Shown here piece after piece: positions 4,725 to 6,463 of a stretch of 6,463 bases of DNA. Below the pieces are notes generated by a model. The model did not search any database, was not told the origin of the DNA, and saw nothing but the letters and a program-made list of their open reading frames with translations. The stretch is taken from NCBI GenBank assembly GCA_964436935.1, contig CAYTES010000071.1, positions 1 to 6,463 of the forward strand, written 5' to 3'. Position numbers and translations under genes: made by a program. Within the stretch, counting starts at the first letter, position 1. The number at the start of each line of letters is the position of its first letter. Source of the DNA: CAYTES01 sp964436935. Its GTDB lineage: Bacteria > Patescibacteriota > Gracilibacteria > UBA1369 > UBA12473.

Positions 4725-5952
4725 TATTCGCTTTAAACGCTTCTGGATCGTCTTTGTTTCCGCTGCACTCACCGGAGGGCTCATGTTGCCCGTGCTTCCG
4801 ACTCAAGCGTTTGACTATGAGATTGGGAAAGAAGTGGCCATCACTCAACCCGTAGAAGACGATTTCAACGCCTTGGGCGGTAAAGTGGTTAATTTTGAAA
4901 CGATTGGAGGTGATTTCATGGTGGCGGCGGGAGAAGTGACCATCGACAATACCGTTTCCGGTGATCTTTTCGCCATTGGGGGACGCGTGGAGGTGCGAGG
5001 AAATGTGGCGGATGACGTGAGAGTGTTTGGAGCGGAGGTCCGCATCGAAGGAATGGTTGGCGATGATCTGATTGTACGGAGCGGAAAAGTGACCATTGCA
5101 CCCGGCGCGGTCATCAACGGCGATCTTGTGGTCCGCGGGGGACGCGTCGAACTTTTGGGAACCGTTAAAGGGAATGTCACGGCTCATGGGGCTTTTCTTA
5201 ATCTCGCTGGCACCGTTGAAGGAAATGTGAAAATGGCCGGAGATTTTGTGTCATTGAATGGAACCATTGGCGGAAAAACGGAAATGGCTTCTCGTGAGAT
5301 TCAACTCGGACCCAATGTTTCCTTCCAAGGTGACGTGGACTATTGGCAACGTTTTGGAGAAGTCGCTTTTGATACGGTACCGCATGCCGGCGCCATTCGA
5401 TTCAACCCCGATTTGAAATTCAATTTTCAACAAGCTCGGTTTCTGGGGCCACTGTATTCCGAACCGGAGATCGTACAACGTATTTTCGTGATGAGTATTC
5501 TTTCGGGACTTTTGATGCTATTGATTCTGTCGCTCCTGCCCTTACGCCCTTGGATCGATACGGCGAAGCGCCTCGAAGAAGGTGTGGGCATGCATTTTGT
5601 CCGAGGGTTACTGTACTTTATCCTTACGCCGTTGGTGGCCTTGCTGCTCATGGTGAGCTTGATCGGATTACCGCTGGGAGTGATTGTTTTTGGTCTTTAT
5701 GGGTTGAGTTTGTACCTCTCTCCCATTCTCAGCGCCGTCATCCTTACCCATTGGATCAATCGAAAGGCAAAAATGAAATGGAATAAAGGACTGTTACTGG
5801 GCGTGAGCGCCCTTCTTTTTCTGGTGTTGCATCTTTTGAGCTGGGTTCCGTTTATGGGAGGTGTCGTGATTAAATTATTGGCCTGTTTGGTCATGGGTGC
5901 TTTGCTGGCCCACGGCATGAGTCACTGCAAACAGATGCTAACGGAACGATAA
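4720..5952 (+). CDS. Secreted beta-helix (bactofilin-like, polymer-forming) protein with C-terminal membrane domain
   Basis: From ATG 4720 the protein has 410 residues in three parts. Residues 1-30 form a signal peptide (RFKR, hydrophobic core, likely cleavage after LPTQA). Residues 45-199 are nine repeats of about 17 residues of the form V-x-G-D/N-(x)n-G-x-V-x-(x)n-G, as in the right-handed beta-helix of bactofilin-like 'polymer-forming cytoskeletal' domains. Residues 200-250 are an aromatic-rich link. The C-terminal 250-399 holds about five hydrophobic helices, at about 255-275, 294-315, 318-347 (perhaps two), 356-375 and 380-399, with basic loops. Unlike true bactofilins, which are cytoplasmic and lack a signal peptide, this repeat domain should lie outside the membrane. 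It is 53 bp after the small membrane protein and apparently in the sigma operon, so it may be the extracellular sensor or structural output of that system. Assignment to the superfamily is sure; the function is inferred. Confidence 0.88.
   Translation: MNIRFKRFWIVFVSAALTGGLMLPVLPTQAFDYEIGKEVAITQPVEDDFNALGGKVVNFETIGGDFMVAAGEVTIDNTVSGDLFAIGGRVEVRGNVADDVRVFGAEVRIEGMVGDDLIVRSGKVTIAPGAVINGDLVVRGGRVELLGTVKGNVTAHGAFLNLAGTVEGNVKMAGDFVSLNGTIGGKTEMASREIQLGPNVSFQGDVDYWQRFGEVAFDTVPHAGAIRFNPDLKFNFQQARFLGPLYSEPEIVQRIFVMSILSGLLMLLILSLLPLRPWIDTAKRLEEGVGMHFVRGLLYFILTPLVALLLMVSLIGLPLGVIVFGLYGLSLYLSPILSAVILTHWINRKAKMKWNKGLLLGVSALLFLVLHLLSWVPFMGGVVIKLLACLVMGALLAHGMSHCKQMLTER
4852..5316 (+). repeat. Nine tandem 17-residue (51-bp) beta-helix coding repeats
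   Basis: Repeat units begin at protein residues 45, 62, 79, 96, 113, 132, 149, 166 and 183. The spacing is exactly 17 residues at seven of eight steps; the one step of 19 is due to two added residues near APGA (127-130). Each unit starts with Val or Ile, usually followed by Gly-Asp/Asn, and has a central Gly. The DNA is diverged, so this is an old protein-level repeat and not a fresh DNA tandem array. Confidence 0.85.
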
Positions 5953-5990
5953 AAATCACATTTCACTTCAATGCCTGGGTAAAGACGGGC

Positions 5991-6463
5991 CTAAAGGCGG
6001 GGTTGAATACCGAATTTCGGCAACGCAATGCGTAGTGCCTCGAGAGGCAGCCCCACCACGTTGGAGTAAGAGCCTTGAATGGTTTTCACGAATTGACCGG
6101 CGAAACCTTGGATGCCGTATGCCCCGGCTTTATCCAGTGACTCTTCCGTTTCGAGATACCGTTCAATCACTTCATCGGAGAGCGGATGAAAGGTGACACG
6201 CGTTTCCACCGACTCGATATGGAACTGCTTTTTTTTGGCGTCCAGCAAAGCAAAACCGGTGAAGACCAAATGGGTTTGCCCGCTCAATTGACGAAGCATG
6301 GAACGGGCGTGTGTGGAATCCGATGGTTTTCCCAAAATGGCCCCTTGCAACGAGACGACCGTATCGGCCGCGAGAATCAATGCCGATCGATGACGTTGCG
6401 CCACTTCCTGCGCTTTTTCGAGTGCCAAACGTTGAGTGAGATCGGAGGGGGTTTCATCGGGAC
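5991..6463 (-). CDS. maf: Maf family nucleotide pyrophosphatase, 5'-truncated by window edge
   Basis: Maf proteins hydrolyse nucleoside triphosphates to monophosphates (dTTP/UTP and modified nucleotides in characterised members) and are proposed house-cleaning enzymes. The gene runs leftward from the window edge to the TAG at 5993-5991. 156 residues are visible, and about 35 at the N-terminus, with the SxSxRR motif, are outside the window. Visible motifs are DETPSDLTQRLALEKA near the start, AADTVV with the catalytic-site Asp, GKPSD, and the C-terminal block LDKAGAYGIQG followed by FVKTIQGSYSNVVGLPLEAL. The Lys of GKP and the Gln of GIQG are the residues linked to dTTP/UTP specificity in the YhdE-type branch, so I favour that type. 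The TTG at 6428-6426 is a leucine codon inside the gene, not a start. It converges on the repeat-protein gene with a 38-bp gap that shows no clear terminator. Confidence 0.94.
   Translation of the reverse strand, partial: PDETPSDLTQRLALEKAQEVAQRHRSALILAADTVVSLQGAILGKPSDSTHARSMLRQLSGQTHLVFTGFALLDAKKKQFHIESVETRVTFHPLSDEVIERYLETEESLDKAGAYGIQGFAGQFVKTIQGSYSNVVGLPLEALRIALPKFGIQPRL

Noticed and set aside
4675..5187. Minus-strand open frames of 170 and 111 codons under the repeat protein
   Set aside because: They are antisense shadows of the repeat-rich coding region; their composition is low-complexity (Ser/Thr/Pro/His) and no domain is visible.
5953..5990. Terminator between the repeat protein and maf
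   Set aside because: GCC...GGC arms can be drawn around 5972-6000 but give only a 3-4 bp stem with a long loop and no T-run.

Overview
The window carries an ordinary-looking bacterial stretch of moderate GC with AT-rich intergenic islands. Six complete genes and two genes cut by the window edges are visible. There are no rRNA or tRNA genes, insertion sequences or CRISPR arrays. All genes read cleanly in the standard bacterial code: TGA is used as a stop (TPR gene) and no gene needs a TGA read as an amino acid. The gene style is small and envelope-oriented. It includes a minimal clamp-loader delta-prime subunit, an ECF-like sigma factor next to a beta-helical 'polymer-forming' membrane protein, and mostly absent Shine-Dalgarno sequences. 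This would fit a Patescibacteria/CPR-type organism (for example Peregrinibacteria-like), but that is an inference from style and not a proven placement.

Left part (1-2977, + strand). An unrecognised, 5'-truncated, soluble, highly charged protein runs in from the left edge. It is followed after about 30 bp by holB (DNA polymerase III delta-prime), probably in the same transcript. A 154-bp AT-rich gap holds a perfect TATAAT -10 box. That box drives a membrane-anchored TPR protein, whose likely terminator lies inside the 3' end of the convergent next gene.

Middle (2990-3702). A four-helix membrane protein with a lysine/proline/alanine-rich cytoplasmic tail is on the minus strand. It diverges from the sigma-factor gene across a 119-bp control region. 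That region contains two overlapping -10 boxes facing opposite ways, a perfect 6-bp-stem hairpin, and a possible 17-codon leader ORF that overlaps the sigma start.

Right part (3703-5952, + strand). This is the most interesting block: three closely spaced co-directional genes encoding an ECF-type sigma-70 factor, a 128-residue membrane protein, and a secreted/membrane protein. The third protein has a signal peptide, nine nearly exact 17-residue beta-helix repeats and about five C-terminal membrane helices. The arrangement suggests a self-contained envelope-sensing regulon in which the second and/or third protein controls the sigma factor. The second and third genes share almost the same pyrimidine-rich start context (TTC[T/C]ACCCCATGAA). 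A convergent, 5'-truncated maf gene (nucleotide pyrophosphatase) closes the window.
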